Assembly (NCBI GenBank): GCA_947497495.1
Contig: CANMGT010000001.1
Coordinates: 372,001-436,000, forward strand
Direction: 5' to 3'
DNA length: 64,000 nucleotides
From: an uncultured Lentibacter sp.
GTDB lineage: Bacteria; Pseudomonadota; Alphaproteobacteria; Rhodobacterales; Rhodobacteraceae
Part shown: positions 25,218 to 34,683 of the stretch, piece after piece
Layout of the letters: every line of letters starts with the position of its first letter
How positions within the stretch are numbered: position 1 is the first letter of the stretch
Program-made: the position numbers and the translations under genes
Notes under the pieces: model-generated
What the model saw: the letters and a program-made list of their open reading frames with translations, nothing else
Told to the model about the DNA's origin: nothing
Databases searched by the model: none

Positions 25218-27156
25218 CTTGGCGGGGCAGCGTCAGGCAAAACCGCGTCTTCTCTTTGTATAGAGGATCATACCATAAACGACCACCGTTCGCCTCTACT
25301 ATGGTCCGACAAATTGATAGGCCAAGCCCCATGCCGTCCTTTTTACTCGTTTCGAATTGCTTGAAAAGAGTTACATCGGGATCGATACCCGGACCCGTAT
25401 CCTCCACGTAGACTTCCACATGATCGGCCGCGAGCCGGGCCGTGATGCTGACTTCTCTCATGGCGCTAGCGGAAGCTGAAATTGCTTCCATCGCATTTCG
25501 GACCAAATTGATTATGACCTGAGCAATCTGAACGCGGTTGCCCACAACAAAGAGAACTTGTTCGACATTCACCGTCAACGTGACACCATGGTTCTCGGCT
25601 TCGTGGTGCAGCAGCCGTTCAGTTTGCCCAAGAAGTTCGTTGAAATTGAAGGGAACCATTGCGCCGCGGTCCTTTCGAACGAACCCCCTTAGAGCGCGTA
25701 AGATATCACCACCGCGGTGCGCCTGCTCGTCAAGGTCTGAAAGAATAGCAAGCAAGTCAGGGCTTACAGTCTTTTGCTGTTTTGCGGTTGTAATCGCGGC
25801 GTCGACATTCTGTGAAATGGCGGTAAGTGGCTGGCTGAGTTCGTGTGCTAAACCGGTTGCCATTTGCCCCATCAAGTTCACACGCGAGAAGTGAGAAAGG
25901 TCACGGTTCAACTCAAGAATCTTGGCATCCGCATTTCTGCGCTGAGATATTTCATTGATTAAGGCCTCGTTTGCCTTCTCCAACTCATTATACGTACGTG
26001 GCAGCGGCTCAGAAGCATCCATCTCCCCTTGTGAGACAAGTGCAGTACGAACAGCAAACGCCTGTACAGGCCTTAGGATAAAGCCTGCCAGCACCAAACC
26101 CGCAATGGCCGTGACAAACGAGATTGCCGCGGCCAACCAAATATTTCGATTGCGGTTATCTTTTATGAACTGAGTGAAGTCATTTTCAGGCGCATAAATC
26201 GCGATGGTCCATGGCAAATCGGTTCCCAATATGGGCTCGATGAAGGAAACGTAGTTCTCATTTTGGTAGTGAAACTCCGACTGTGCTTCTTGCTTGATTT
26301 CGACCAAGCCTGTCGATGCTAGGCTTCCAAAAGCACTTTGCGCTACCGGGTCGTCTATATCCTCGATGCTAACGAATTTGAGCGTTGACCCGTTTCTGGC
26401 GATAATCTGTTCAATGTTGGGGTGCGCGATCACATCACCATTCTTGTTCAAGATCAGAGCCGATCCATTGTCACTTATTTCTAGTTGCGACAGGAAGTTC
26501 GAGATGGTTGAAATTTCAATGTCTATGCCAATCACGCCCTTCAATACGCCCTCTGAAAGGATCGGTGACGAGACCGAAATACCAGGCTGTTGCGACGAAA
26601 AGAAAATGTAAGGGTCGGTCCAGTTTGTCGAGCGGCTTGCTTTAGCGTTTTTATACCAAGGCCGAGTTCTGGGATCAAAAGTGTCAGAAGGGTCGAACTG
26701 TTTTCTGACAACAGCAAAGCTGGGGTCCCGCCATATCAGTTCGGTGGTTCTACCCGCGGCATCATTTCGTACGATCTTGGTTCGAAACTCGTCACTTTCG
26801 TTTGTGCGCATAACGTAGACAAAGCCACCGGCCTCATCGCCAAAGTAGAGACCGGACAAATCAAGTTCGTTTTGAAGGCTCTGGAACAGGAATTTTTCCA
26901 TCGCCGCGATATCGTTCTCTGGGACAACACCGCTTTCGATGATCCGGCTTGAAAGTTCGGCTGCTTCGCGCGCAGGGCTTAGAAAGCTGTTGGAGTGTTC
27001 ACTCGCGTTGCTGCCAGCCTCGGCCAAAAGATCACGTGCTTGTCGCAGCATGACCTTTTCTGTCGTTACATATGAGGTCAGCACAACAGTGATAATTGCT
27101 AGAAACTGCAGTCCGGCGAGGCTAACTGCAAGAATGAAGCCCAGAGAAAGCTTCAT
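25201..27156 (-). CDS. Membrane sensor histidine kinase with double Cache domain
   Basis: A 651-residue inner-membrane kinase. Transmembrane helix 1 at about 7-29, a periplasmic dCache_1 ligand-binding domain at about 35-330 (with the hallmark DPRTRPWY at 161-168), helix 2 at about 338-360, a coiled coil at 390-425, HisKA with His438 in GLAHELSQPLTAI, and HATPase with NLVRNAMEA, DTGPGI and GMGLGLSI. The His-box variant is the FixL/DctB-type. dCache domains commonly bind amino acids, amines or small acids. The gene begins 30 bp after the aminotransferase stop and overlaps the response regulator, so the three are one operon. A periplasmic sensor beside an aminotransferase and a divergent TAXI-TRAP transporter suggests it senses the transported compound. 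Confidence 0.92.
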   Translation of the reverse strand: MKLSLGFILAVSLAGLQFLAIITVVLTSYVTTEKVMLRQARDLLAEAGSNASEHSNSFLSPAREAAELSSRIIESGVVPENDIAAMEKFLFQSLQNELDLSGLYFGDEAGGFVYVMRTNESDEFRTKIVRNDAAGRTTELIWRDPSFAVVRKQFDPSDTFDPRTRPWYKNAKASRSTNWTDPYIFFSSQQPGISVSSPILSEGVLKGVIGIDIEISTISNFLSQLEISDNGSALILNKNGDVIAHPNIEQIIARNGSTLKFVSIEDIDDPVAQSAFGSLASTGLVEIKQEAQSEFHYQNENYVSFIEPILGTDLPWTIAIYAPENDFTQFIKDNRNRNIWLAAAISFVTAIAGLVLAGFILRPVQAFAVRTALVSQGEMDASEPLPRTYNELEKANEALINEISQRRNADAKILELNRDLSHFSRVNLMGQMATGLAHELSQPLTAISQNVDAAITTAKQQKTVSPDLLAILSDLDEQAHRGGDILRALRGFVRKDRGAMVPFNFNELLGQTERLLHHEAENHGVTLTVNVEQVLFVVGNRVQIAQVIINLVRNAMEAISASASAMREVSITARLAADHVEVYVEDTGPGIDPDVTLFKQFETSKKDGMGLGLSICRTIVEANGGRLWYDPLYKEKTRFCLTLPRQVEKLG

Positions 27157-27186
27157 GCCCGCTGCGCCGTGCGATCGCTATCTATT

Positions 27187-28521
27187 CTAATGAAAATCAG
27201 CATCTGAAAGCACGCTCTCGAAGGCCGTGCAAAGCTTGTCTGCCAACTCCTCAAGGTGATGTGGGTCTGAGATGAAAGGAGGTGCTAGCAAGACATGATC
27301 ACCTCGCTGCCCGTCAATGGTTCCACCCATTGGATAACAGATCAAACCCTGGTTGAAAGTTGCGGCCTTAAGTCTGGCGTGAAGCTTCAGGCTTGGGTCA
27401 AAGCATGTCTTGGTTTCGCGGTCTTTTACAAATTCCACACCCCGGAAGAGACCTCGGCCTCGAATATCCCCAACATTTGGGTGGTGGCCGAGACGCTCCT
27501 GCAGCAAAGAGCTTAGTAGCTCGCCCTTGGAAGCAACTGTAGCAACAAGTCCAGATGTCAATTTTGTCGTAACAGCAAGAGCTGCTGCACAAGCCGTAGG
27601 ATGACCTAGATATGTGTGCCCGTGTTGGAAAAAGCCTGAGCCACTTTCAATGGCTTCATAAACGTCCTTGCTGCACATCATGGCGCCAATCGGCTGGTAG
27701 CCAGCGCCCAATCCTTTGGCGATTGTACAGATGTCGGGGCTGATGCCATCCTGTTCGCAGGCGAAAAGTGTGCCTGTGCGCCCCATCCCGCACATCACTT
27801 CGTCGAGAATAAGTAGCACTCCATATTGGTCGCATATCTCGCGAATGCGCCGGAAGTATCCATCAACCGCAGGGACGGCCCCAAGGGTTGCACCCACGAC
27901 TGGCTCGGCAACAAAACACATGACTTCTTCGGGCCCAAGGCGCAGAATTTCTGCCTCTAACTCGTTGGCGACGCGCAGTCCAAAAGCTTGGTCGCTCTCG
28001 TCCTTCAGCTTTTCGCGATAGGCATAACAAGGTGATATATGGCTTACATCAATCAGGAGTGGCGCAAATTGTGAGCGTCGCCATTCGTTGCCACCGACAG
28101 CAAGAGCCCCCAATGTGTTGCCATGATAGCTTTGTTTGCGAGCAATGATTTTGGAACGCTTCGGCTGGCCGATCTCCAGATAGTATTGGCGCGCAAGCTT
28201 CAAGGCAGCTTCAACAGCTTCTGACCCGCCAGACACGAAATATACGCGATCCAACCCACTCGGCGCGTGATCGACCAAAAGATCGGCGAGCTGCTCCGCA
28301 GGTTCGGATGTCAGAAAACTGTTGTGTGCATAAGCCATTTTGTCGAGCTGGGCTTTGATCGCGTTGATCACGTCTTTGTCGCCGTGGCCCAAACATGACA
28401 CTGCTGCCCCGCCAGACCCATCAAGGTACTGCTTGCCTTGATCGTCGAATAAATAGACACCTTCGCCACGCAGTCCGACAGGTGGCAAATTGTTGGAATT
28501 TCTTGGGAAAACGCGAGCCAT
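27187..28521 (-). CDS. Class III pyridoxal-phosphate aminotransferase
   Basis: A 444-residue fold-type I omega-aminotransferase (class III). The cofactor-binding Asp lies in LILDEVMCGMGRTG, and the Schiff-base Lys269 in TIAKGLGAGYQPIG. The pattern SGGSEAVEAALKLARQYY and HGHTYLGHPTACAAALA are also typical. Class III enzymes move amino groups from amino acids, beta-amino acids, diamines or taurine-like compounds to pyruvate or 2-oxoglutarate. The substrate cannot be read from sequence. It is first in an operon with a Cache kinase and FixJ-type regulator and is divergent from a TAXI-TRAP uptake system, so its substrate is probably the imported compound. Confidence 0.88.
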   Translation of the reverse strand: MARVFPRNSNNLPPVGLRGEGVYLFDDQGKQYLDGSGGAAVSCLGHGDKDVINAIKAQLDKMAYAHNSFLTSEPAEQLADLLVDHAPSGLDRVYFVSGGSEAVEAALKLARQYYLEIGQPKRSKIIARKQSYHGNTLGALAVGGNEWRRSQFAPLLIDVSHISPCYAYREKLKDESDQAFGLRVANELEAEILRLGPEEVMCFVAEPVVGATLGAVPAVDGYFRRIREICDQYGVLLILDEVMCGMGRTGTLFACEQDGISPDICTIAKGLGAGYQPIGAMMCSKDVYEAIESGSGFFQHGHTYLGHPTACAAALAVTTKLTSGLVATVASKGELLSSLLQERLGHHPNVGDIRGRGLFRGVEFVKDRETKTCFDPSLKLHARLKAATFNQGLICYPMGGTIDGQRGDHVLLAPPFISDPHHLEELADKLCTAFESVLSDADFH

Positions 28522-28633
28522 TAGTAGGTTTCCATAGCGTATTTCTCAAACTTTCCCATTTTTGAGCGATCTTTTCCATAGGTATTTACGCGCATAGACA
28601 AGAATCAGGACGGCTGAGACCTTCCTATCCCAT

Positions 28634-28654
28634 ATCGGAAGCCAAATTTCCGAT
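28634..28654. promoter_or_regulatory. Inverted repeat in the divergent aminotransferase/TAXI promoter region
   Basis: ATCGGAA and TTCCGAT form a perfect 7-bp inverted repeat with a 7-nt spacer (14 bp centre to centre). It lies about 110 bp from both divergent start codons (28521 and 28747). The size and spacing fit a dimeric LuxR/FixJ-type regulator, and the cognate regulator is encoded in the leftward operon. A looser relative, CCCGAAAATGTTTCCG, occurs at about 28683-28698. Confidence 0.45.
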
Positions 28655-28746
28655 TGCCTTTGAACGCTTGGAAATCTGCATGATCCCGAAAATGTTTCCG
28701 TGGGTAGGCTGCGCGCTCAAAGGCAAATCTATAATGGGAGAGAAAA

Positions 28747-29718
28747 ATGTCTCAAAGCAAATTCACCTTTGCCGTTGCAGCGATAGCTGCGATGGCCGCA
28801 ACCGCACCAGCGGCCTCCGCTGAAGAATTCATCACGATTGGCACCGGTGGTGTAACGGGAGTGTATTATCCAACTGGTGGCGCGATCTGCCGTTTGGTTA
28901 ACAAAGGTCGTAAAGACCACGGCGTTCGTTGTTCAGTAGAGTCCACCGGCGGTTCTGTTTACAACATCAACACCATTCGCGAAGGCGAACTGGAGTTTGG
29001 TGTCGCACAATCTGATTGGCAGCATCACGCCTATAACGGCACGTCGAAATTTGAAGAGGCCGGCGCGTTTGGAGGCCTGCGGGCAGTCTTTTCAGTGCAC
29101 CCAGAACCCTTCACTGTTGTAGCGCGCGCTGACGCTGGCATTGCTACTTTTGATGACCTCAAAGGGAAACGCGTAAACATTGGCAACCCGGGCTCAGGCC
29201 AACGTGGAACAATGGAAGTTTTGCTCGCGGCCAAAGGCTGGACAACCGGCGACTTTGCGTTGGCAACAGAGCTGAAAGCAGCTGAGCAGTCCGCTGCCCT
29301 GTGCGACAACCAAATCGATGCGATGGTCTATACTGTTGGCCACCCATCAGGTTCGATACAAGAAGCGACAACAGCCTGTGACTCTGTACTCGTGTCTGTC
29401 AGCGGTGCTGAAGTTGACGGGTTGATCAGCGACAATGCGTTTTACCGGACAGCGACAATTCCAGGTGGCATGTATCGCGGCAATGACGGCGACACAGCAA
29501 CATTTGGTGTCGGCGCAACATTCGTCACATCTTCAGATGTATCTGAAGAAGCTGTCTATACTGTTGTAAAATCCGTGATGGAAAACATCGAGGACTTCCG
29601 GAAGTTGCACCCGGCATTCGCCAACCTTGATCCTAAGGAAATGGCAACAGCTGGATTGTCGGCGCCGCTGCACGCAGGTGCGATGAAGTACTACAAAGAA
29701 GCTGGCTTGATCGACTAA
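28747..29718 (+). CDS. TAXI-type TRAP transporter substrate-binding protein
   Basis: A 323-residue periplasmic protein with a Sec signal peptide (about 1-25, ending ASA). The mature N terminus has the TAXI signature [20 protein letters not shown] followed by [30 protein letters not shown]. Four cysteines (in GAICRLV, GVRCSV, ALCDNQ and TACDSV) could form two disulfides. It captures a small organic solute, often an amino acid or dicarboxylate, and delivers it to the fused permease encoded next. The RBS is GGGAGAG. Confidence 0.93.
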   Translation: MSQSKFTFAVAAIAAMAATAPAASAEEFITIGTGGVTGVYYPTGGAICRLVNKGRKDHGVRCSVESTGGSVYNINTIREGELEFGVAQSDWQHHAYNGTSKFEEAGAFGGLRAVFSVHPEPFTVVARADAGIATFDDLKGKRVNIGNPGSGQRGTMEVLLAAKGWTTGDFALATELKAAEQSAALCDNQIDAMVYTVGHPSGSIQEATTACDSVLVSVSGAEVDGLISDNAFYRTATIPGGMYRGNDGDTATFGVGATFVTSSDVSEEAVYTVVKSVMENIEDFRKLHPAFANLDPKEMATAGLSAPLHAGAMKYYKEAGLID

Positions 29719-29729
29719 GCCAAAACACC

Positions 29730-29752
29730 GGAGGGGCAGGCATTGCCCCTCC
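29730..29752 (+). terminator. GC-rich hairpin between TAXI binding protein and permease
   Basis: Perfect 9-bp stem GGAGGGGCA/TGCCCCTCC with a 5-nt loop, 12 bp after the binding-protein stop and 57 bp before the permease start. There is no T-run, so rather than a full terminator it is probably a processing or stability hairpin that lets the binding protein be made in excess over the permease. Confidence 0.6.
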
Positions 29753-29808
29753 ACCACGACCCAAAAATACAAAAGCAGCTAAAGCTGCAACTCAGGGGGA
29801 TATAGACC

Positions 29809-32415
29809 ATGGCCATAGACACATCCGAAAACCGTGCACTTAGTGAAGCAGAGCTGCAGGATCTTGTTACCTCATCTGACGCTGGTGCGCGTGACCCCGC
29901 TGGAGGGGTCGGTACCTTGCTTGCGGTTGTTGCCGTTGTCTGGTCCCTGTTTCAAGTGTTGCTTGCTTCCCCTCTCGCCAATTATGTTTTCCCCGGCGAC
30001 GTCATTAACAATTCGCGTCAAGTGCACCTGGCCTTTGCCGTGTTCCTTGCCTTCATGGCCTACCCTGCATTCAAGTCGAGCCCGCGCAACTACATTCCGG
30101 TCGCTGATTGGATCCTTGGGTTGGCAGGTGCCGTTATCGCTTTGTATGGGTTTATCTTTTACCAAAAGATCGTCGATGCTGGTGGGCTGGCTGATGACGT
30201 GGATAAATGGTTCGCGCTCGCTGGCTTGCTGATCTTGTTTGAGGGCGCAAGACGCGCTCTCGGCCCTGCTATGGCAATCATCGCAACAATCTTTCTAGGT
30301 TACGTGTTCTTTGGATCATCAGAGATCATCCCAGACGTCATTCGCTGGAAGGGCGCATCCTTGAAAAAGGCAATGAGCCACATGTGGATCACATCCGAGG
30401 GTGTGTTTGGCATCGCGCTAGGTGTCTCGACAAAGTTTGTATTCCTCTTTGTTTTGTTCGGGGCTTTGCTCGATAAGGCGGGGGCCGGTAACTACTTCAT
30501 CAAGATGGCATTTGGTGCGCTCGGCCACCTTAAAGGCGGCCCGGCCAAAGCTGCTGTTGTTGGCTCTGCTGCCACTGGCCTTATCTCGGGCTCATCCATC
30601 GCAAACGTTGTGACCACCGGCACCTTCACTATCCCTTTGATGAAGCGCGTTGGTTTCTCATCTGAGAAAGCTGGCGCGGTCGAAGTTGCCTCATCGGTCA
30701 ATGGCCAGATCATGCCACCAGTCATGGGGGCCGCCGCGTTCTTGATGGTGGAGTATGTCGGCATTTCATATGTTGAGGTGATCACCCACGCATTCTTGCC
30801 TGCAACGATTTCCTATATCGCTTTGGTTTACATCGTCCACTTGGAAGCCGTGAAGAACAACATGCCAACTTTGGGCAATCGTGTTGTTTCGATGGGCAAG
30901 ACGATTGGCGGCATGGCTGCATTCTTCTTCGGGTTCGCAGCCCTTTGTTACGGGGTGCAATATCCCGTCGGCTGGGTTGTAGCAGCTATTCCCGGCGCTT
31001 CTGCTCTCGTTATGTCTGCCTTGATCTTCTTGGGCTACGCTGGCTTGCTGTATCTGGCATCAACTGTTCCTGATCTTGAGCCAGACGACCCCAATGCAGA
31101 AGAAGTTGAGCTGCCTGTCGTTGGCGAAATCTACAAATCCGGCCTCTACTTTTTGATGCCTATCATCGTTCTGGTTTACTTCCTGATGATCGAGCAGAAA
31201 TCTCCTGGCCTTTCGGCATTCTGGGCAACCATGTTACTGTTTGTCATCTTGCTAACACAGCGTCCGCTCAAGGCGATCTTCCGTGGTCAAAGCGACATGG
31301 CAAACCAGTTCAAAGATGGCGTCGTCGACTTGACCCAAGGTTTGATCGACGGTGCGCGCAACATGATCGGAATTGGCCTCGCAACAGCTACGGCTGGCGT
31401 TATTGTCGGCACAGTGACGCTGACGGGCGTAGGCCAAGTGATGGCCGATCTGGTCGAGTTCTTGTCCGGTGGCAATCTGATCCTGATGTTGGTGATGGTT
31501 GGTCTTTTGTCTCTCATCCTGGGGATGGGTCTGCCGACGACTGCGAACTATATTGTTGTCTCATCCTTGATGGCAGGTGTGGTTGTCGAACTGGGCGCGC
31601 AATCAGGTTTGATCGTTCCATTGATTGCTGTGCACCTGTTCGTGTTCTACTTCGGCATTATGGCCGACGTGACGCCTCCTGTTGGTTTGGCTAGCTTCGC
31701 GGCCGCTGCTGTGTCTGGTGGCGATGCGATCAAAACTGGTTTCATCGCGTTTTTCTACAGCCTACGCACAGTTGCCTTGCCGTTTGTGTTTATCTTTAAC
31801 ACAGACTTACTGCTCATTGATGTGACGTGGTCTCAAGGCATCCTTGTGTTCGTAACCGCCTCGATAGCGATCCTTGTGTTTACCGCAGGCACAATGGGCT
31901 GGTTCCTTACCAAGAGCCGCGTTTATGAGAGTGTTGCATTGGTTCTGGTCGCGTTTGCACTCTTCCGGCCAGACTTTGTGATGGACCGCATTCAACCTCC
32001 ATTCGAACAGATTGCACCATCAGCCTTCGCGACCGCCCTTGGCGACGCCAAGGAAGGGGAAGAGTTACGACTGGTCGTCTCCGGGCCAGACTTTGACACC
32101 GGTGACGTCAAAGAAACCACACTCGTTCTACCTGTTGCAGCCGGATCTGCCGACGAGCGCTTGGCGGCTTCCGGATTGCTATTGTTAGATGAAGATGGTG
32201 TGGTCAAAATGGACGAGCCTTCCTTTGGGTCGCCTTTCTCCGGCTCTCTTGGAAGTTTTGATTTTTATGGTGACGAGCCAGTGCAGATTGCCTCAGTTCA
32301 AGCACCTGCAAATCAGATGCCTAAAGAGTTAGTCTTCATACCGGCGCTGATTTTCCTGATGTTCATCGCCTTCCTGCAACGTGCACGTATATCTCGCGAA
32401 GGAGTTCCAACATGA
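29809..32415 (+). CDS. TRAP transporter permease, fused 4TM/12TM subunits with DUF3394
   Basis: An 868-residue inner-membrane protein. The N-terminal ~250 residues correspond to the small (DctQ-like) subunit; about 250-680 is the DctM-like transport domain with SGSSIANVVTTGTFTIPLMKR, NGQIMPPVMGAAAFLM, GMGLPTTANYIVVSSLMA and DVTPPVGLASFAAAA, typical of TAXI-associated permeases. The last ~180 residues form a DUF3394 module: hydrophobic helices around a soluble, probably periplasmic domain (about 720-830). It is a sodium- or proton-driven symporter for the solute bound by the TAXI protein. Its stop overlaps the uspA start by 4 bp. Confidence 0.93.
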   Translation: MAIDTSENRALSEAELQDLVTSSDAGARDPAGGVGTLLAVVAVVWSLFQVLLASPLANYVFPGDVINNSRQVHLAFAVFLAFMAYPAFKSSPRNYIPVADWILGLAGAVIALYGFIFYQKIVDAGGLADDVDKWFALAGLLILFEGARRALGPAMAIIATIFLGYVFFGSSEIIPDVIRWKGASLKKAMSHMWITSEGVFGIALGVSTKFVFLFVLFGALLDKAGAGNYFIKMAFGALGHLKGGPAKAAVVGSAATGLISGSSIANVVTTGTFTIPLMKRVGFSSEKAGAVEVASSVNGQIMPPVMGAAAFLMVEYVGISYVEVITHAFLPATISYIALVYIVHLEAVKNNMPTLGNRVVSMGKTIGGMAAFFFGFAALCYGVQYPVGWVVAAIPGASALVMSALIFLGYAGLLYLASTVPDLEPDDPNAEEVELPVVGEIYKSGLYFLMPIIVLVYFLMIEQKSPGLSAFWATMLLFVILLTQRPLKAIFRGQSDMANQFKDGVVDLTQGLIDGARNMIGIGLATATAGVIVGTVTLTGVGQVMADLVEFLSGGNLILMLVMVGLLSLILGMGLPTTANYIVVSSLMAGVVVELGAQSGLIVPLIAVHLFVFYFGIMADVTPPVGLASFAAAAVSGGDAIKTGFIAFFYSLRTVALPFVFIFNTDLLLIDVTWSQGILVFVTASIAILVFTAGTMGWFLTKSRVYESVALVLVAFALFRPDFVMDRIQPPFEQIAPSAFATALGDAKEGEELRLVVSGPDFDTGDVKETTLVLPVAAGSADERLAASGLLLLDEDGVVKMDEPSFGSPFSGSLGSFDFYGDEPVQIASVQAPANQMPKELVFIPALIFLMFIAFLQRARISREGVPT

Positions 32416-32843
32416 TCGGACCAGTTTTATGCGCAGTCGACGTCAGCAATGGTGACGAAGACGTCAACGTCATCCAAAAAGCTGCTCAACTTGCGGCTTT
32501 AGATGATGCTCAGCTCGACGTGATCGCAGTTATTCCCGACTATGGGATGAGCCAGGTTGGAGCGTTCTTTAGTAAAGATCACCACGAAAAAATGGTGACG
32601 GAAGCACAAAAACATCTGAGTGATCTGGTGACCAAAGCGCTGAGTGCTGAGCAAAATGAAAAAGTGCGGCATGTGATTGCCACAGGGCGCGCCTATGAAG
32701 AAATTCTAGGCCTTGCACAAAAAACTGATGCGTCATTGGTCGTTGTTGGTGCGCATAAGGCTGATTTGGCCGACTATTTGCTAGGCCCGAATGCGGCGCG
32801 CATTGTCAGGCATGCTAAATGCTCTGTTTATGTCGTGCGATGA
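32412..32843 (+). CDS. Universal stress protein (UspA family), TRAP-linked
   Basis: A 143-residue single UspA domain. It overlaps the permease stop by ATGA, so the two are translationally coupled. The nucleotide-binding region VVVGAHKADLADYLLGPNAARIVRHAKCSVYVV is recognisable, although the Gly-rich motif is altered (GAHKADL in place of GSHGRSGL). UspA proteins encoded in TRAP operons, such as Halomonas TeaD, bind ATP and limit transporter activity; the same role is plausible here. Confidence 0.88.
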   Translation: MIGPVLCAVDVSNGDEDVNVIQKAAQLAALDDAQLDVIAVIPDYGMSQVGAFFSKDHHEKMVTEAQKHLSDLVTKALSAEQNEKVRHVIATGRAYEEILGLAQKTDASLVVVGAHKADLADYLLGPNAARIVRHAKCSVYVVR

Positions 32844-32974
32844 TGCTCGATACAAAAGATGTGGGTGCCTACTTCCCACCCATTTTCTAGGTGCTGCGTT
32901 TACGCGGGTTGGAATGATCCAGTAGCCACGAATGGCAAGGATGTCTTTTATTGCCCGAAACACGAACCAAAAGC

Positions 32975-33003
32975 AAAAGGCCCGCTGATGTGGCGGGCCT
33001 TTT
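32975..33003. terminator. Strong bidirectional terminator between uspA and serA
   Basis: An 11-bp perfect stem AAAAGGCCCGC/GCGGGCCTTTT with a 7-nt loop. T-runs occur on both outgoing strands, so it can end serA (minus, stop 20 bp away) and the TRAP operon (plus). Confidence 0.88.
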
Positions 33004-33022
33004 GACAGTGTGTGAAGCCGCC

Positions 33023-34618
33023 TTAACTGACGTCAAATTCCATTGCTTTGATCTGCTGGAAGCTGCCTGTCGCTTTGAGCTTGTCGAGAACCGCTTGCTC
33101 TGGTTGCGCGTCGAGGTAGAGCAGCGCGATGGCTTCGCCGCCAGCGCCCGAGCGGCCCAGAGTAAAGTTGGCGATGTTGACGCCTTCTTCACTCATTGTC
33201 TGGCCCAAGGTGCCGATGATGCCCGGCACGTCTTCGTTGGTGGTGTAGAGCATATGGCGGCCAACTTCGGCGTCGATATTGATGCCTTTTATCTGGATGA
33301 AGCGCGGCTTGCCGTCGCTGAACACTGTCCCGCCGATCGAGCGCTCGCGCTTGTCGGTGACAACCGTGACTTTGATGTAGCCGTCAAACGCGCCTGACTT
33401 GTCCTGACTTGTTGTCGAGATTTTCACGCCGCGCTCTTTGGCGATGACGGGGGCAGAAACCATGTTCACGTCAGGTGTGAGCGTTTTCATGATGCCGGCG
33501 ACAACTGCGCAGTTGAGTGCTTCAAGGTTCATGTTTGAGGCAACACCATCATACAGGATGTTGATGGCTTTGATCGGCTCGTCTGTGAGCTGGCCAATGA
33601 AGTTGCCGAGGTGGCCTGAAAGGCTGATCCACGGGCCCATGACTTTAGCTTCTTCCGCTGTCACGCTTGGCATGTTGAGCGCGTTTTCAACTGCGCCCGT
33701 CAGCAGGTAGTTTGACATCTGGTCAGCCACTTGCAGCGCGACGTTTTCTTGTGCTTCGGTCGTGGCCGCGCCGAGGTGTGGCGTGCAGACGACGTTGGGC
33801 AGGCCAAACAGCGGGTTTTCTGTTGCAGGCTCGACAGAGAACACATCAAACGCTGCGCCGGCCACGTGGCCCGACTTGAGCGCATCGGCGAGGGCCTCTT
33901 CATCAACCAAGCCACCGCGCGCGCAGTTGATAATGCGAACGCCTTTCTTGGTTTTGGCAAGGTTTTCACGGCTGAGGATGTTCTTTGTCTGCTCGGTGAA
34001 GGGCACGTGCAACGTGATGAAGTCGGCGCGGGCCAGCAGCTCGTCGAGTTCGACTTTTTCAACTCCCATCTTGTCGGCCTTCTCTTCCGAGAGGAACGGG
34101 TCATAGGCGACGACTTTCATACGCAGCCCGCGCGCGCGGTCGCAGACGATTCCGCCGATGTTGCCAGCGCCGATAACGCCGAGGGTTTTGTTTGTCAGCT
34201 CAACGCCCATGAACTTGGACTTTTCCCATTTGCCAGCGTGCGTTGATGCAGAAGCTTCGGGGATCTGGCGCGCAACCGCAAACATCATCGCGATGGCGTG
34301 TTCGGCCGTTGTGATCATGTTGCCGAACGGCGTGTTCATAACGATCACGCCCTTCTGTGAAGCGGCGTCTTTGTCGATGTTGTCAGTGCCGATACCCGCG
34401 CGCGCGATGACTTTAAGCTTGTGCGCATTGGCGAGGATCGTTGGCGTGACTTTGGTGGCCGAGCGGATGGCAAGGCCGTCGTAGTCGCCGATGATCTCGG
34501 CGAGCTTTTCTTTGTCTTTGCCAAGCTCTGGCATGAAGTCGACATCGATCCCGCGGTCGCGAAAAATCTGAACGGCGGTTTCTGAGAGCTTGTCGGAAAC
34601 GAGAACTTTAGGTGCCAT
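33023..34618 (-). CDS. serA: D-3-phosphoglycerate dehydrogenase
   Basis: A 531-residue long-type SerA. Start at ATG 34618 has AAGGA 8 nt upstream; an ATG three codons earlier overlaps that site. Substrate domain N-terminal (MAPKVLVSDKLSETAV), NAD-binding domain with GVIGAGNIGGIVCDRARG, catalytic Arg/Glu/His (RIINCARGGLVDEEAL, TPHLGAAT), then an intervening domain and a C-terminal ACT domain (about 455-531, MLYTTNEDVPGIIGTLG). It oxidises 3-phosphoglycerate to 3-phosphohydroxypyruvate, the first step of serine synthesis. The ACT domain indicates feedback control by serine or a related ligand. It lies downstream of serC in the same operon (65-bp gap). Confidence 0.96.
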   Translation of the reverse strand: MAPKVLVSDKLSETAVQIFRDRGIDVDFMPELGKDKEKLAEIIGDYDGLAIRSATKVTPTILANAHKLKVIARAGIGTDNIDKDAASQKGVIVMNTPFGNMITTAEHAIAMMFAVARQIPEASASTHAGKWEKSKFMGVELTNKTLGVIGAGNIGGIVCDRARGLRMKVVAYDPFLSEEKADKMGVEKVELDELLARADFITLHVPFTEQTKNILSRENLAKTKKGVRIINCARGGLVDEEALADALKSGHVAGAAFDVFSVEPATENPLFGLPNVVCTPHLGAATTEAQENVALQVADQMSNYLLTGAVENALNMPSVTAEEAKVMGPWISLSGHLGNFIGQLTDEPIKAINILYDGVASNMNLEALNCAVVAGIMKTLTPDVNMVSAPVIAKERGVKISTTSQDKSGAFDGYIKVTVVTDKRERSIGGTVFSDGKPRFIQIKGINIDAEVGRHMLYTTNEDVPGIIGTLGQTMSEEGVNIANFTLGRSGAGGEAIALLYLDAQPEQAVLDKLKATGSFQQIKAMEFDVS

Positions 34619-34683
34619 GTTGAGCATCCTTCATATGAGTGTGTTGGGGGTGCGGGGCCAAGCGCTGGCCCCACTGAAAGTCG

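Noticed and set aside
32861..32890. Hairpin GTGGG/CCCAC after uspA as the TRAP operon terminator
   Set aside because: Only a 5-bp stem with a 9-nt loop; the strong hairpin at 32975-33003 is a better terminator.
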